Source: an uncultured Chlamydiaceae bacterium
GTDB lineage: Bacteria > Chlamydiota > Chlamydiia > Chlamydiales > Chlamydiaceae
Direction: 5' to 3'
Length of the DNA stretch: 64,000 nt
NCBI GenBank assembly: GCA_937884635.1
Contig: CALGBW010000003.1
Span: 31,419 to 95,418, forward strand
In this document: positions 53,986-63,107 of the stretch, piece after piece
Layout: every line of letters starts with the position of its first letter
Numbering within the stretch: the stretch's first letter is position 1
The notes under the pieces: model-generated
Databases searched by the model: none
What the model was told of the DNA's origin: nothing
What the model saw: the letters and a program-made list of their open reading frames with translations, nothing else
Translations under genes and position numbers: made by a program

Positions 53986-54083
53986 AATAAAAATATAAAC
54001 TTGGCTCTAGAGACGAGTTTTTTCATATACCCATAAGGGTAAGTCTCTTATACAGCCAGTTATCTTCTAAGGAACGAGCTTTC

Positions 54084-54103
54084 CGCCTCAGCTAGCTGAG
54101 GCG
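54084..54103. repeat. 20-bp perfect palindrome
   Basis: CGCCTCAGCT followed by AGCTGAGGCG, no loop. It lies 16 bases past the stop of the minus-strand gene at 54119 and about 100 bases from the omega-RNA-like element. No T-run follows on either strand. It could be the other hairpin end of the IS200/IS605 remnant or a terminator without a U-tract. Confidence 0.6.
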
Positions 54104-54118
54104 ATCTCCCATCTGTTG

Positions 54119-54931
54119 TTACACAACAGATGCCTCTTCTTTATCTTGATAGAAATCTAAAGAAAAGTTGAAGAAAAAAGAAAGCGCTGGCGTAAGGGTT
54201 AAAGAAACAGGAATGACTAAAATCATAGTCTCAATAAGGAACAACCAAGAACCTACAGCAGAAAACTGCGCCACCAAGTGCATTAAGTAAAAGGAATCCA
54301 TTGCCAACCAAACGGACAACGCTAAGGGAGCCAAGGCAATCAATAACCCAGAACTCTGTCTCAAAACATTTCCCTTAAAACTGTGAACCAATTGCATATA
54401 ATCCACCTTATCTGAAGAAATCAGCACAGGAGCGCAGAAAAATAGAGCAGCAAAGGCACCGATGAATAAGAGAATCACACTAATAGAAGCCAGATAAGGA
54501 ACAAAAATAAACAATGTGTGAAAGAGGGCTCCTACCCAGGGTAAAGAGTTTAAGCAAGAAGAGAGTACTACTACAATTCCTATTAGAGTCATAGCCATAA
54601 GAAACGGCATAGACACTAATAGAGATAGCCACAAAGCCTTCCAATTATCCCTTAATGCAGAAAGAAAAGATGGGACAGCCCCTGTCTGTTCTCCTTTTAA
54701 AAAAGCCTGCACCACAACAGCCGATGCACATAAAATGCTAAAAGCAGGGAAAAAAGCAACAACCCCTAAAACAGGAAAAGTAAGATTAGGGATCCACTGC
54801 ACACAAATTTTCAATAACAGACTGAAGACAACGCCAAAACAGCATAGGCTAGAAAAAATAAACAAAAAGCGTCGCTTATTAAAAATCCGTTTAAAAGCAT
54901 CTTGACTTAGTTCATCAAAAGATCGCGTCAT
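54119..54931 (-). CDS. Multi-spanning inner membrane protein downstream of mdh
   Basis: About 270 residues. The ATG at 54931 (MTRSFDELSQ) follows GGGGGG at a good distance and is preferred to the TTG at 54949. About six hydrophobic segments are present (near 23-45, 50-75, 100-128, 140-175, 195-215, 225-255) with few charged residues, typical of a chlamydial integral membrane protein of unknown function. It starts 14 bases after mdh and is probably co-transcribed. I recognise no transport family signature. Confidence 0.75.
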   Translation of the reverse strand: MTRSFDELSQDAFKRIFNKRRFLFIFSSLCCFGVVFSLLLKICVQWIPNLTFPVLGVVAFFPAFSILCASAVVVQAFLKGEQTGAVPSFLSALRDNWKALWLSLLVSMPFLMAMTLIGIVVVLSSCLNSLPWVGALFHTLFIFVPYLASISVILLFIGAFAALFFCAPVLISSDKVDYMQLVHSFKGNVLRQSSGLLIALAPLALSVWLAMDSFYLMHLVAQFSAVGSWLFLIETMILVIPVSLTLTPALSFFFNFSLDFYQDKEEASVV

Positions 54932-54945
54932 AATTACCCCCCTTT

Positions 54946-55932
54946 TCAAAGTAACGACACTTTATCCTTTTCTTGGGAAATCTCATCTATCGATATTTGT
55001 ATTTTGCTTCTTATAAATGGCTCCCAAGACAAACCTGGTATAATTTCATAATCTCCAGAAGGAAGCATGCGACAAGGAAAACCGAAAATCATATCCTCTG
55101 GAATCCCGTAAGGGTTATTATCCGAGCAAACTCCAGAAGAGAACCACTCTCCTTCTTTAGGAAGAAAGATAGAACGTGCGGCCTCTGCCAAGGCTCTAGA
55201 GGCAGATGCGGCCGAAGACTTACTTCGAGCTTCTATCACAGCACTTCCCCTGTTTTGAACAGAAGGGAACATAATATTCTCCAACCAATCGCGGTCACCA
55301 ATCACTTCTACAGCAGGCCTTCCTCCAATCAAAGCTTGGGTGAAGTCAGGGACTTGTCTTGCCGAATGATTTCCCCAGACAACAAGTTGAGTGACCTCAT
55401 TCACGGAAACCTGAGCACGATGAGCGAGCATACTCTGCATGCGATGTTGGTCCAAACGCAACATCGCATGGAAATTCTTCTTATTAAGCTTGGGTGCGTT
55501 CTTCATAGCAATCCAGCAATTAGTATTAACAGGATTCCCCACTACAAAAATTTTCGCATCTCTCTTAGCAGAGGTATTCAGGACGCTTCCCTGTAGAGAG
55601 AAAATTTCTCCATTCATTTTAAGGAGATCGCTTCTTTCCATCCCTGGACCTCTAGGAGCTGCTCCTATCAAAAAAGCCGCATCAATACTGTCAAACGCAT
55701 CATGTAACGATGTCGTAATACGAACAGACTGCAGCAAAGGAAAAGCACCGTCATCAAGCTCCATTCTTACACCGGAAAGAGCTCTTTCGGTGCCAGGCAC
55801 GTCATATACCCGCAAATCTATTCCACAGTCCTGTCCAAACACATCGCCGTGTGCTAAAGCAAATAAAAAACTGTAAGCAATCTGTCCTGTTCCACCAGTT
55901 ACTGCGACACTGACTGTACGTTTAAGCGGCAT
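54946..55932 (-). CDS. mdh: Malate dehydrogenase
   Basis: 328 residues, normal length. VAVTGGTGQIAYSFLFAL is the NAD-binding start; GNPVNTNCWIA, LDQHRMQSMLA and VVWGNHSARQVPD (catalytic His) follow. It oxidises malate made by FumC to oxaloacetate. Here it is followed by a membrane protein gene. Corresponds to CT376. Confidence 0.97.
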   Translation of the reverse strand: MPLKRTVSVAVTGGTGQIAYSFLFALAHGDVFGQDCGIDLRVYDVPGTERALSGVRMELDDGAFPLLQSVRITTSLHDAFDSIDAAFLIGAAPRGPGMERSDLLKMNGEIFSLQGSVLNTSAKRDAKIFVVGNPVNTNCWIAMKNAPKLNKKNFHAMLRLDQHRMQSMLAHRAQVSVNEVTQLVVWGNHSARQVPDFTQALIGGRPAVEVIGDRDWLENIMFPSVQNRGSAVIEARSKSSAASASRALAEAARSIFLPKEGEWFSSGVCSDNNPYGIPEDMIFGFPCRMLPSGDYEIIPGLSWEPFIRSKIQISIDEISQEKDKVSLL

Positions 55933-56121
55933 GACTTTCCTCCTGCGACATCGTTCATCACGAAACCCTCATACATGAGTAACAAAGGTTTCTTTCGTTT
56001 ATACAGGAAAACAGCATTCCGGACGATAATTTGATCTAAAAGGAAAGCTCCTCTAAAAGGGATATCAGAGGAAAAAATGAAAAGATTTTTTCTGAGAAGG
56101 CGCTGACAAAGGCAGTCAGCA

Positions 56122-56160
56122 CAAAAAAAACCATGTACAAAGCCTCTGAAAGAGGCTTTG
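56122..56160 (-). terminator. Intrinsic terminator of ltuA
   Basis: CAAAGCCTCT (56138-56147) and AGAGGCTTTG (56151-56160) form a 10-bp perfect stem with a three-base loop; on the minus strand a run TTTTTTTT follows a few bases later. It lies 12 bases after the ltuA stop. Confidence 0.85.
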
Positions 56161-56171
56161 CCAATAGCTAA

Positions 56172-56315
56172 CTAAGAAATCATTCGGTAAAAAACAGGCC
56201 CCTTAGCCCCTACCCACATACTAGTTTGGGATTTAACAACCTGTTCTCCCTTACGGGTAGAGAGCATGCCATGGACATCTAAAAAACCTAAGGAGCGCAC
56301 ACGAATAAAAAACAT
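56172..56315 (-). CDS. ltuA: Late transcription unit A protein
   Basis: 47-residue protein too short for normal ORF listing: starts MFFIRVRSLGFLDVHGM, contains RKGEQVV and ends GAKGPVFYRMIS. I recognise it as LtuA, a late-cycle chlamydial protein, and it lies between mdh and pgi exactly as CT377 does. Its own terminator follows. In C. trachomatis it is transcribed late, during conversion to elementary bodies; the promoter should lie at about 56320-56420. Confidence 0.9.
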   Translation of the reverse strand: MFFIRVRSLGFLDVHGMLSTRKGEQVVKSQTSMWVGAKGPVFYRMIS

Positions 56316-56428
56316 AGGTTTCCCTCACCTTTGGAGAACGAATACCTATATTTTATCATAATGGCAGGAAAACCTCCCGCTAAATCCCCTTCTAACCTTT
56401 TGTACGAGGGATTCTCATCAAAATTATG

Positions 56429-57997
56429 CTAAGGATTCTTTACCGCAAACAACCTTAACAAATGTCCCGCGCTATCCTCCTCTGAGGGAGTCCCCCCCTG
56501 CATCATATCGAGGATCTGATTTGCAAGATCTTTACCTAAAGATACCCCTTCTTGGTCGAACGAGTTAATACCCCAGCAAAAGCCCTGAAAGGCAATTTTA
56601 TGCTCATAAAAGGCCAATAGAGATCCAACGTAGTAAGGGGTCAGCTGAGGGCCAACTAAAAGAGAAGAAGGACGGTTTCCTGGAAACTCTTTATTCAAAT
56701 CTATACTCTTTTTCCCTTTAGCAAGGGCAATAGCTTGAGCTAACATATTCGCCAATAGCTTCTGAAACGATGTACACCCAGAAACAGAAAGGTCCAATCC
56801 TCTTTGGCTTTGTAAAAAGCCTATAAACTCAACAGGGACAATATCCGTTCCTTGATGTAGGCTTTGAAAGAATGAGTGTTGGCTATTCGTACCGACTCCT
56901 CCCCAAACAACAGGCCCCGTTGGGAAGGTTACCCTCTCCCCAGTTTTCAATAAACTTTTCCCATTTGATTCCATCGAACACTGCTGTAGGTGAGCGGGAA
57001 AATAAGCAAGGCCTGAGCTATAAGGAATAACTGCTGTTGTGGGATAGCCCAAGTAGTTACGATTCCAAATTCCTAAAAGAGCTGCAAGTAGGGGTAGATT
57101 TTGCTCTTCCTGAAGGGCTATCCGATCCATGGCAGCTGCCCCTTTCAATACTTCGGTAAATGCCTCGACACCAAATGCAAAGCCTAAAACAACTCCTCCT
57201 ACCATTGAAGTAGCTGAATACCTCCCTCCGATGCTGTCCCACATATGGAATACTTCCCTATAACGGTCTGCATTATCCATGGGACTTTCTGCACAGGTAA
57301 CAGCAAGAAAATGATCTTTTGTAGATAACCCCTGCTTCGCAAAGTAATCAGCAAATAACTCTTCATTGACTTGTGTTTCTAGTGTCGAGCCAGATTTAGA
57401 CACAGTTACTACCAAGGTATCCTTACACGAGATTCTCTGCAAAACACCAAAAACCTCATCAGGGTCAATGTTAGAAACAAAGTATACTTCCTTGTCTGAT
57501 GGACAACATCCCCGCAAGGCCTCATACAAAGCTTTTGGCCCTAACTCAGATCCTCCGATTCCGATTTGTACAATCGTAGAGTATTTCGAGCGTACTTTTT
57601 CTAGAAAATCCTGCAGGCGCTGACACTCTACCTTAGCCTGAGAGGCTATCTTCTCTGCTTCTGCTGATAAAGGTATTTCCTGAATCCAAGCGCGTGTTGC
57701 CGTATGCAACGCAGGAGATCCCTTCCTGCCCGCAATCACATTCACAATCCCCCCTGCTTGCATAGACTGCATAGCAGGAAGGAGTTTTCTTTCTCTAGCA
57801 AGATCATACAGAACACTGAGCGTTGTTTCATCTACACGCTCCGTAGCATAACTGAATGTCCATCCGTCCACCTGCAGAGAAAAATCCCGAATTCTTTGAG
57901 AGGAAAGCATTCCCGGAAGAGTGAGGTCTACAGGGTTGTCAGCTAACTCACGTAAAACAGCGTTCGCACCACAGTGCAAAAAGTCCTGATCGCTCAT
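56429..57997 (-). CDS. pgi: Glucose-6-phosphate isomerase
   Basis: 522 residues. Motifs QIGIGGSELGPKALYEAL, VTVSKSGSTLETQVN and GINSFDQEGVSLGK are standard PGI signatures. It interconverts glucose-6-phosphate and fructose-6-phosphate, linking host sugar phosphate uptake to glycolysis and glycogen. Located 57 bases after hflX, so probably in one transcript with it. Corresponds to CT378. Confidence 0.97.
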   Translation of the reverse strand: MSDQDFLHCGANAVLRELADNPVDLTLPGMLSSQRIRDFSLQVDGWTFSYATERVDETTLSVLYDLARERKLLPAMQSMQAGGIVNVIAGRKGSPALHTATRAWIQEIPLSAEAEKIASQAKVECQRLQDFLEKVRSKYSTIVQIGIGGSELGPKALYEALRGCCPSDKEVYFVSNIDPDEVFGVLQRISCKDTLVVTVSKSGSTLETQVNEELFADYFAKQGLSTKDHFLAVTCAESPMDNADRYREVFHMWDSIGGRYSATSMVGGVVLGFAFGVEAFTEVLKGAAAMDRIALQEEQNLPLLAALLGIWNRNYLGYPTTAVIPYSSGLAYFPAHLQQCSMESNGKSLLKTGERVTFPTGPVVWGGVGTNSQHSFFQSLHQGTDIVPVEFIGFLQSQRGLDLSVSGCTSFQKLLANMLAQAIALAKGKKSIDLNKEFPGNRPSSLLVGPQLTPYYVGSLLAFYEHKIAFQGFCWGINSFDQEGVSLGKDLANQILDMMQGGTPSEEDSAGHLLRLFAVKNP

Positions 57998-58054
57998 GTC
58001 TTCTCCGTATACCAGTCTATCAAAATAAAAAATACCCTAACTCCCCAACTGAGG

Positions 58055-59416
58055 TTATGAGGCTTCCTTCCCGTGGATCATAAAGGCATCATATTTTTTT
58101 TGTAATTCTTTAGGCAGACAGGCTTGGATAATTAAAACATCATCCTGATAATGATGAGAAAGAACGAGGCCAGCATCACATAACTCCGTGAATCTCCCAT
58201 ACTCCTTATAAGGTAAGGATAACGTCACGCGAAGGTAATCCTCTTGCACCATTGCTGCCATTGTTGATAACAACTGCAAAATGCCTTCCCCAGTTTTAGC
58301 CGATACCAGGATAGGATTAGGAGAAAGCAAACGTAACCGAGCTGAAATTTCTTGATCTTGAAGAAGATCAATCTTATTTAGGATGGTGATAACTTTCGGC
58401 TCTTCTACAGAGAGTTCTTTCAAAATAGCCAGGGTTGTTTCTACATGTTCCAAAACTAGAGGATGCGATGCATCAACGACATGCAAGAGAATATCCTCAT
58501 GCAATGCAGCTTCCAATGTACTTTTAAAAGCAGCTACAAGGGTGTGAGGCAATTTCCGAATAAATCCAACTGTATCTGTAATTAAAACCTGCTGACCGCC
58601 AGGAAGTTGACAGCGGCGCGTCTTAGGATCCAAAGTCGCAAACAATTTGTTCTCTGCATAGGTATCCGCGGAAGTAAGCAAATTCAATAACGTACTCTTG
58701 CCGGAGTTTGTATACCCAATAAGAGCAAAAGTGGGAATCTGTCTTCTTGTTTTTGCCTTACGACGTTCATGCCGTTGTTTTTCAATTTCCTTCAACTCCT
58801 TAGAGAGCTTATCGATCTTTTCTCTAACAACACGCCGGTCAAGCTCAATCTGCTTTTCTCCTTCCCCTTTAACAAAACCTCCAGATCCCCCTCCTGATTT
58901 TTGCCGAGATAAGTGTCCCCACATTCTCTTTAAACGGGGAAGGAGATAACGCGCTTGCGCTAATTCTACCTGAAGGCTCGCCTCCGCTGTTAACGCGCGA
59001 CTAGCAAAAATTTCTAAAATCAACTCAGTCCTATCCAGGACGATAACTCCGAGTCGCTTCTCTAAATTCCTTTGTTGGGAAGCTGTGATTTCTTCATCGA
59101 TAATTACAGTACCGATTGTAGGAAACTCTTCCAAAATACGAAGGATTTCTAGCAATTTTCCTTCATTTAAATAAGTTGAGGAAGAAGAAGAACGAAGCAT
59201 CCAAAATCGAGACTCTATAACAGTAATACCACATGACTCTGCTAATGAAGAAAGTTCTCCTAGATACTCCTTCATGTATTCGCGTTCTTCCTTTTTCTCA
59301 AAGCAACTAATCGCTAAAGCCTGACAAGGGTCTTGTTCTTGACGTGGTAGGGAGAAACGCCATCCTATTGAAGCGGCCTGTTGTATCTTCTCCTGAGAAG
59401 ACTCTTGTTTTTTCAT
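58055..59416 (-). CDS. hflX: GTPase HflX
   Basis: 453 residues. The G domain has ALIGYTNSGKSTLLN (G1), DTVGFIRKLPHTLVAAFKST (G3 region) and NKID (G4); the N-terminal HflX domain includes IDEEITASQQRNLEKRLGV and the Gly-rich SGGGSGGFVKGEGEKQIELDR (read as two parts). HflX splits stalled ribosomes. Preceded by the phnP-like gene with a 40-base gap. Corresponds to CT379. Confidence 0.95.
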   Translation of the reverse strand: MKKQESSQEKIQQAASIGWRFSLPRQEQDPCQALAISCFEKKEEREYMKEYLGELSSLAESCGITVIESRFWMLRSSSSSTYLNEGKLLEILRILEEFPTIGTVIIDEEITASQQRNLEKRLGVIVLDRTELILEIFASRALTAEASLQVELAQARYLLPRLKRMWGHLSRQKSGGGSGGFVKGEGEKQIELDRRVVREKIDKLSKELKEIEKQRHERRKAKTRRQIPTFALIGYTNSGKSTLLNLLTSADTYAENKLFATLDPKTRRCQLPGGQQVLITDTVGFIRKLPHTLVAAFKSTLEAALHEDILLHVVDASHPLVLEHVETTLAILKELSVEEPKVITILNKIDLLQDQEISARLRLLSPNPILVSAKTGEGILQLLSTMAAMVQEDYLRVTLSLPYKEYGRFTELCDAGLVLSHHYQDDVLIIQACLPKELQKKYDAFMIHGKEAS

Positions 59417-59456
59417 ATATTTAGCCTAAGAAAAAATATTACCCTTGAGAGGTAGT

Positions 59457-60272
59457 TTAAAACGTCAATTCCATACCATCGTAAGCACATAAGCGTTGCG
59501 AAGAACGTTGTAACTCCTCATGCATATGATGGCTAATATGTGTGAAAATCAATGTACGTGCCCCTATACGTTCGCACAACGCTTCTGCTTGCTCTATCCT
59601 CAAATGCGATGGCGTCCTGCCTAAAAATGCCTTAGAACAAAAAGTCGGTGCTACAGACGAGATAACCGTATCTACACCCTCTAAAAAGGAAAGCATCTCA
59701 TCATCATAATGAGACATATCCGTAAGATAAGCAATATTACCAAACCGGTATCCCGTAACACGACATTGCTTTTGATAGTAAGATACATATCCGTAGGGAA
59801 GCCCTAGAAATTCCCCACGTCCATGAGCCATGGGTAAAATATGTATCTCCAAAGAAGCAGGTAAAGACTCCTTCTTACTCACAGGCCTGAGTAAATACTC
59901 TTTAGAATGCAAAAGGGTTGTATGTGTCCAAGAGGACATAACAACAGGAACGCTTTGTTGATGAACAATAAACCAAGAACGTAGATCATCCAGCCCTCCT
60001 ATATGATCATAATGAGGATGGGTGATAAAGACACCGTCTAACCTAGGAATCTGATTCTTCAACATCTGCCAACGAAAATCAGGCCCTACATCCACAACAA
60101 AATATTTACCTTGCCAGATGATAAGTAATGACGCACGCAGCCGATGTACCTGCTTTAAAGCACATACCCGACAAGAACAAAAAGGAACAGGAGTCCCTTC
60201 TGGATCTCCTGTTCCTAAAAAAATAATCTTACCAGAATGTGTGGTCACGCATGCTCCTAATGAACTCAGCAT
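59457..60272 (-). CDS. Metallo-beta-lactamase-fold hydrolase, PhnP-like
   Basis: 271 residues. The metal site THPHYDHIGGLDDL and the later TDMSHYDDEML and FTHISHHMHEEL fit the PhnP/YycJ branch. An N-terminal Cys set (FCSCRVC), as in PhnP, may bind a structural zinc. The family hydrolyses cyclic phosphodiesters, but the chlamydial substrate is not known. It starts five bases after artJ, so artJ-phnP-hflX-pgi is likely an operon. Confidence 0.88.
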   Translation of the reverse strand: MLSSLGACVTTHSGKIIFLGTGDPEGTPVPFCSCRVCALKQVHRLRASLLIIWQGKYFVVDVGPDFRWQMLKNQIPRLDGVFITHPHYDHIGGLDDLRSWFIVHQQSVPVVMSSWTHTTLLHSKEYLLRPVSKKESLPASLEIHILPMAHGRGEFLGLPYGYVSYYQKQCRVTGYRFGNIAYLTDMSHYDDEMLSFLEGVDTVISSVAPTFCSKAFLGRTPSHLRIEQAEALCERIGARTLIFTHISHHMHEELQRSSQRLCAYDGMELTF

Positions 60273-60277
60273 AAGGG

Positions 60278-61045
60278 CTAAGACTTAGCTTCTTCTGAAG
60301 AAAACCACTTCTTCTCTAAATCTGCCATGACATTTTCTTCTTTTAGCTCACGGATAATCTGCTCTAATTGCGTTGCAAGGGCTTCTTGGTCCTTAGCGAC
60401 AGCAATACCACAGCCTAGGTCCCATCGATCCTCAGGAAGATCAATATAAGCTACGTGCAACTCGGGAAAATCTTTAAGTACAGTTCGTGCAACTGTAGGG
60501 GCAAGCACAGCAACTGGGGATTTCCTACAACGAACATCCATTAACACTTCTAACATACTGTCTAAAGAACGCACCCGCACTCCAGGCAATGAGAGTAGAT
60601 AGTCTTCATAAAATGTTCCTGTTTCCACAGCAATAGAAGAATACTGAGTTAGCGGAAGGACCTCCTCCAAAGGTTGCAACGATACGACGTACAAATTACG
60701 CACATATTCACCATGATAAGGAACCATAAGAACTTCTTTGAGACGCTCTTTCGTAATAGACATCCCAGCCATAATCGAATGGATACGATGTTTTTTTAAA
60801 TTTAAAATCAAAGCATCAAAAGAGAATTGTCTGATCTCTAATTTCTTACCCATCCGTTTACTGATTTCCTGAGCTAAATCTATGTCAAACCCAGCAAAAT
60901 TTCCCTTCTCATCAATAAATTCATAAGGGGGATAGTTAGCGCTCGTTCCTACAATCCATGTCCCCTCTTTCATAGAAGAAGACTGACACCCGGAAAGAAC
61001 TCCAACAAGAATCAAACATAAAATAGTAAAATAACGTCGTAACAC
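60278..61045 (-). CDS. artJ: Arginine-binding periplasmic lipoprotein
   Basis: 255 residues. The signal ends with a lipobox (VLSGC), so it is a lipoprotein. The body is an SBP_bac_3 domain (IVGTSANYPPYEFIDEKGNFAGFDIDLAQEI as the lead-in, split over two strands; MAGMSITKERL). ArtJ of Chlamydia binds arginine and delivers it to an ABC transporter. Position matches CT381. It complements the AaxA porin encoded at 51271-52614. Confidence 0.93.
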   Translation of the reverse strand: MLRRYFTILCLILVGVLSGCQSSSMKEGTWIVGTSANYPPYEFIDEKGNFAGFDIDLAQEISKRMGKKLEIRQFSFDALILNLKKHRIHSIMAGMSITKERLKEVLMVPYHGEYVRNLYVVSLQPLEEVLPLTQYSSIAVETGTFYEDYLLSLPGVRVRSLDSMLEVLMDVRCRKSPVAVLAPTVARTVLKDFPELHVAYIDLPEDRWDLGCGIAVAKDQEALATQLEQIIRELKEENVMADLEKKWFSSEEAKS

Positions 61046-61304
61046 TTCTTTCCTCTACAGAATAATTTTACCATGGGGGTGCGAGTACTATCGTGGATAA
61101 TTGCCAACCGAGTCGTTTGCCCCAAAGCCAAAATACGCATCCTAAGTAAAAAAATGCTTTAGCTGCATCTGAAGCGTGTCTACCTGGCTAGCTCATACCG
61201 TTTATCTGTTAACGGCTCGCAATCTGCCATTTTGAGTCTTTTTGTTTTTTCCTCAAACTCTTTTATCCCAAATTCCCTATGCTCAACGGAAATCCTTTAG
61301 AGTA

Positions 61305-62211
61305 TCAACAATTGCAATATGCGCCTGAGGCAGATGGAAGATTCAAGGTTTGAGAAAAAGCAACCAGTTCTTCCAGTTGAGATGGCAAGATATGTTGACC
61401 TCCATCACAGAGTGCTAGAGAAGGTTGGTCGTGAACCTCTATAAGCAGCCCCTGCACACCAAGTGCCAATGCAGATCGAGCTAAGGCAGGAACCAAAGAA
61501 GACTTTCCAGACGCATGGGAGGGATCGACAATAACCGGAAAAGAAGAGACCTCTTGTAATAAAGCTACTGTATTCAAGTCTAACGTATAACGAGTAGAGC
61601 GTTCAAAAGAACGAATCCCCCTTTCACACAAGATCACTCCTGGACAAGAAGAAGATTGGAGTAGGTATTCCGCAGAAGAAAGCCATTCTTCTAACGTCGC
61701 TCCGGGATGTCTCTTGAGAATCACAGGACGGTGGGCTTTGCTTACCTCTTGCAGAAGAATAAAGTTCTGCATATTTCTGGCACCAATTCTGAGGATATCT
61801 ACACACTCAGCGGTCACCTCAACATCACGCACGTCCAATACCTCCGTCTCCGTTAAAAGACCATGAACACGCTGTGCTTGCTTATGCCAGGATACGCTAT
61901 CGCGATCCCAACCTTGGAATGCATATGGACTGGTTCTTGGCTTACGAACAGAACCTCGCAGTACATGACCACCAGCACGCTTCACGGCCAGTCCTATGGC
62001 CACTGTATGGTCATAGCTTTCTAACGTACATGGCCCAGCAAAAATAACGGGAGGAAGACCTTGACCTATAGATAAGGTCTGCGACAGAGGTATAATCTTC
62101 TTAACCGGATCTGTTGTGAGAGGAAGAGGAACGTTGAAAATATGCTTACCTGAAATGATTCACCTTCTTGTCCACCCAGGTTACCGCTTTCGGTAATACA
62201 ATGCTATTCAT
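61305..62211 (-). pseudogene. aroG: DAHP synthase with an apparent frameshift near its 5' end
   Basis: The main frame encodes a DAHP synthase core: VIFAGPCTLES, GGHVLRGSVRKPRTSPYAFQG, GARNMQNF, LKRHPGATLEEW, CERGIRSFE, VDPSHASGKSSLV. The AGPC segment lies upstream of the only canonical start in that frame (GTG at 62003), and the frame runs back about 39 codons before AGPC to a TGA with no ATG, GTG or TTG. An ATG at 62211 in the next frame encodes 21 residues (MNSIVLPKAVTWVDKK...) and stops at 62146. Removing one T from the TTT at 62153-62155 (minus strand) joins the two into about 301 residues. First shikimate-pathway enzyme; CT382 position. Confidence 0.75.
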
Positions 62212-62480
62212 TTGAGAAAAGTATTTTTAATTTAAATAAAAAATTATACTCAAGTAAAAATGAAAATACACCAACAACAAAAAGAAAATTTTCTATCATT
62301 CATTTTTTACTAAAAAAGTCCCACCTGTTCTTGCTAGATAACTACACAGAATAGAGCCATCAATGTTAACATAACCTTCGAGAAACTATCCTTTTTGTCT
62401 AATCAGCATAAAGGAAAATACATTCTGATTAGGTGTAGATTAAAAAGCCCATGATGATTGGGGTTTTATAGGAGACTTTT

Positions 62481-63101
62481 ATGTTAGGCGCATTTCCTTG
62501 TTCCCCTGGATTTGGACAGCTTGAAGAGTTCAAGAATAAGTATTTCTACTGTTCTTCCTGCCAAGGAATCATTGCCCCAAAAAAGGTTTCAATTTCTGTT
62601 ATCAATGCTCAGCAAAAAGAAATAGGGCACCTTTCTATTTTGCGATGTAAAGAACACTCTCAAGGAATTTCCACCCTCTCCACCTTATGGAGCCTCTGTC
62701 CTAACTCTTCCTGCGCTGTTTTAATGAATCACATGGAACAGCTGCGGCTATGCATACGGACAAGTGATTGGATCACCTGTCTCTCTTACTCCTTATCCGC
62801 GATCAGTATAGGCCTCGGCATCATCAGTGCCCTACTCTTAGTCCAATCAGTCACAAGCATTACAGTAGTTCTTTTCTGTTTAGGATTGGTTTCAGGTCTT
62901 CTTGGCATCATGAGCCAACGTGTTAGTGAGAAAAACACACGTTCTTGGTTCATCCTGTCCCAAGAATACATAAAGAGAAGTAAACTAATCCCCATTCAAA
63001 AAGATAAAGATCAGTACGTCATGATCACACGCATGCCACCCACATGTTGTACCTTGACTACCATGCATCCTCTTATGAGATCTCCTGCTGAGTATCTATA
63101 A
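62481..63101 (+). CDS. Inc-like protein with one bilobed hydrophobic domain (CT383 position)
   Basis: 206 residues. A Cys-bearing N-terminal part (YFYCSSCQGIIAPKK, SLCPNSSC; CxxC-like) may hold a zinc. Two hydrophobic segments at about 96-118 and 121-142 are separated by a short loop, the Inc bilobed pattern, followed by a hydrophilic tail. Position next to aroG matches CT383. AGGAG-like GGAGAC precedes the ATG. Confidence 0.75.
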   Translation: MLGAFPCSPGFGQLEEFKNKYFYCSSCQGIIAPKKVSISVINAQQKEIGHLSILRCKEHSQGISTLSTLWSLCPNSSCAVLMNHMEQLRLCIRTSDWITCLSYSLSAISIGLGIISALLLVQSVTSITVVLFCLGLVSGLLGIMSQRVSEKNTRSWFILSQEYIKRSKLIPIQKDKDQYVMITRMPPTCCTLTTMHPLMRSPAEYL

Positions 63102-63107
63102 GGCTCG

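Noticed and set aside
54000..54950. tnpB or tnpA gene belonging to the IS605-like end
   Set aside because: The only long frame is the membrane protein gene at 54119-54931, without TnpB or TnpA motifs.
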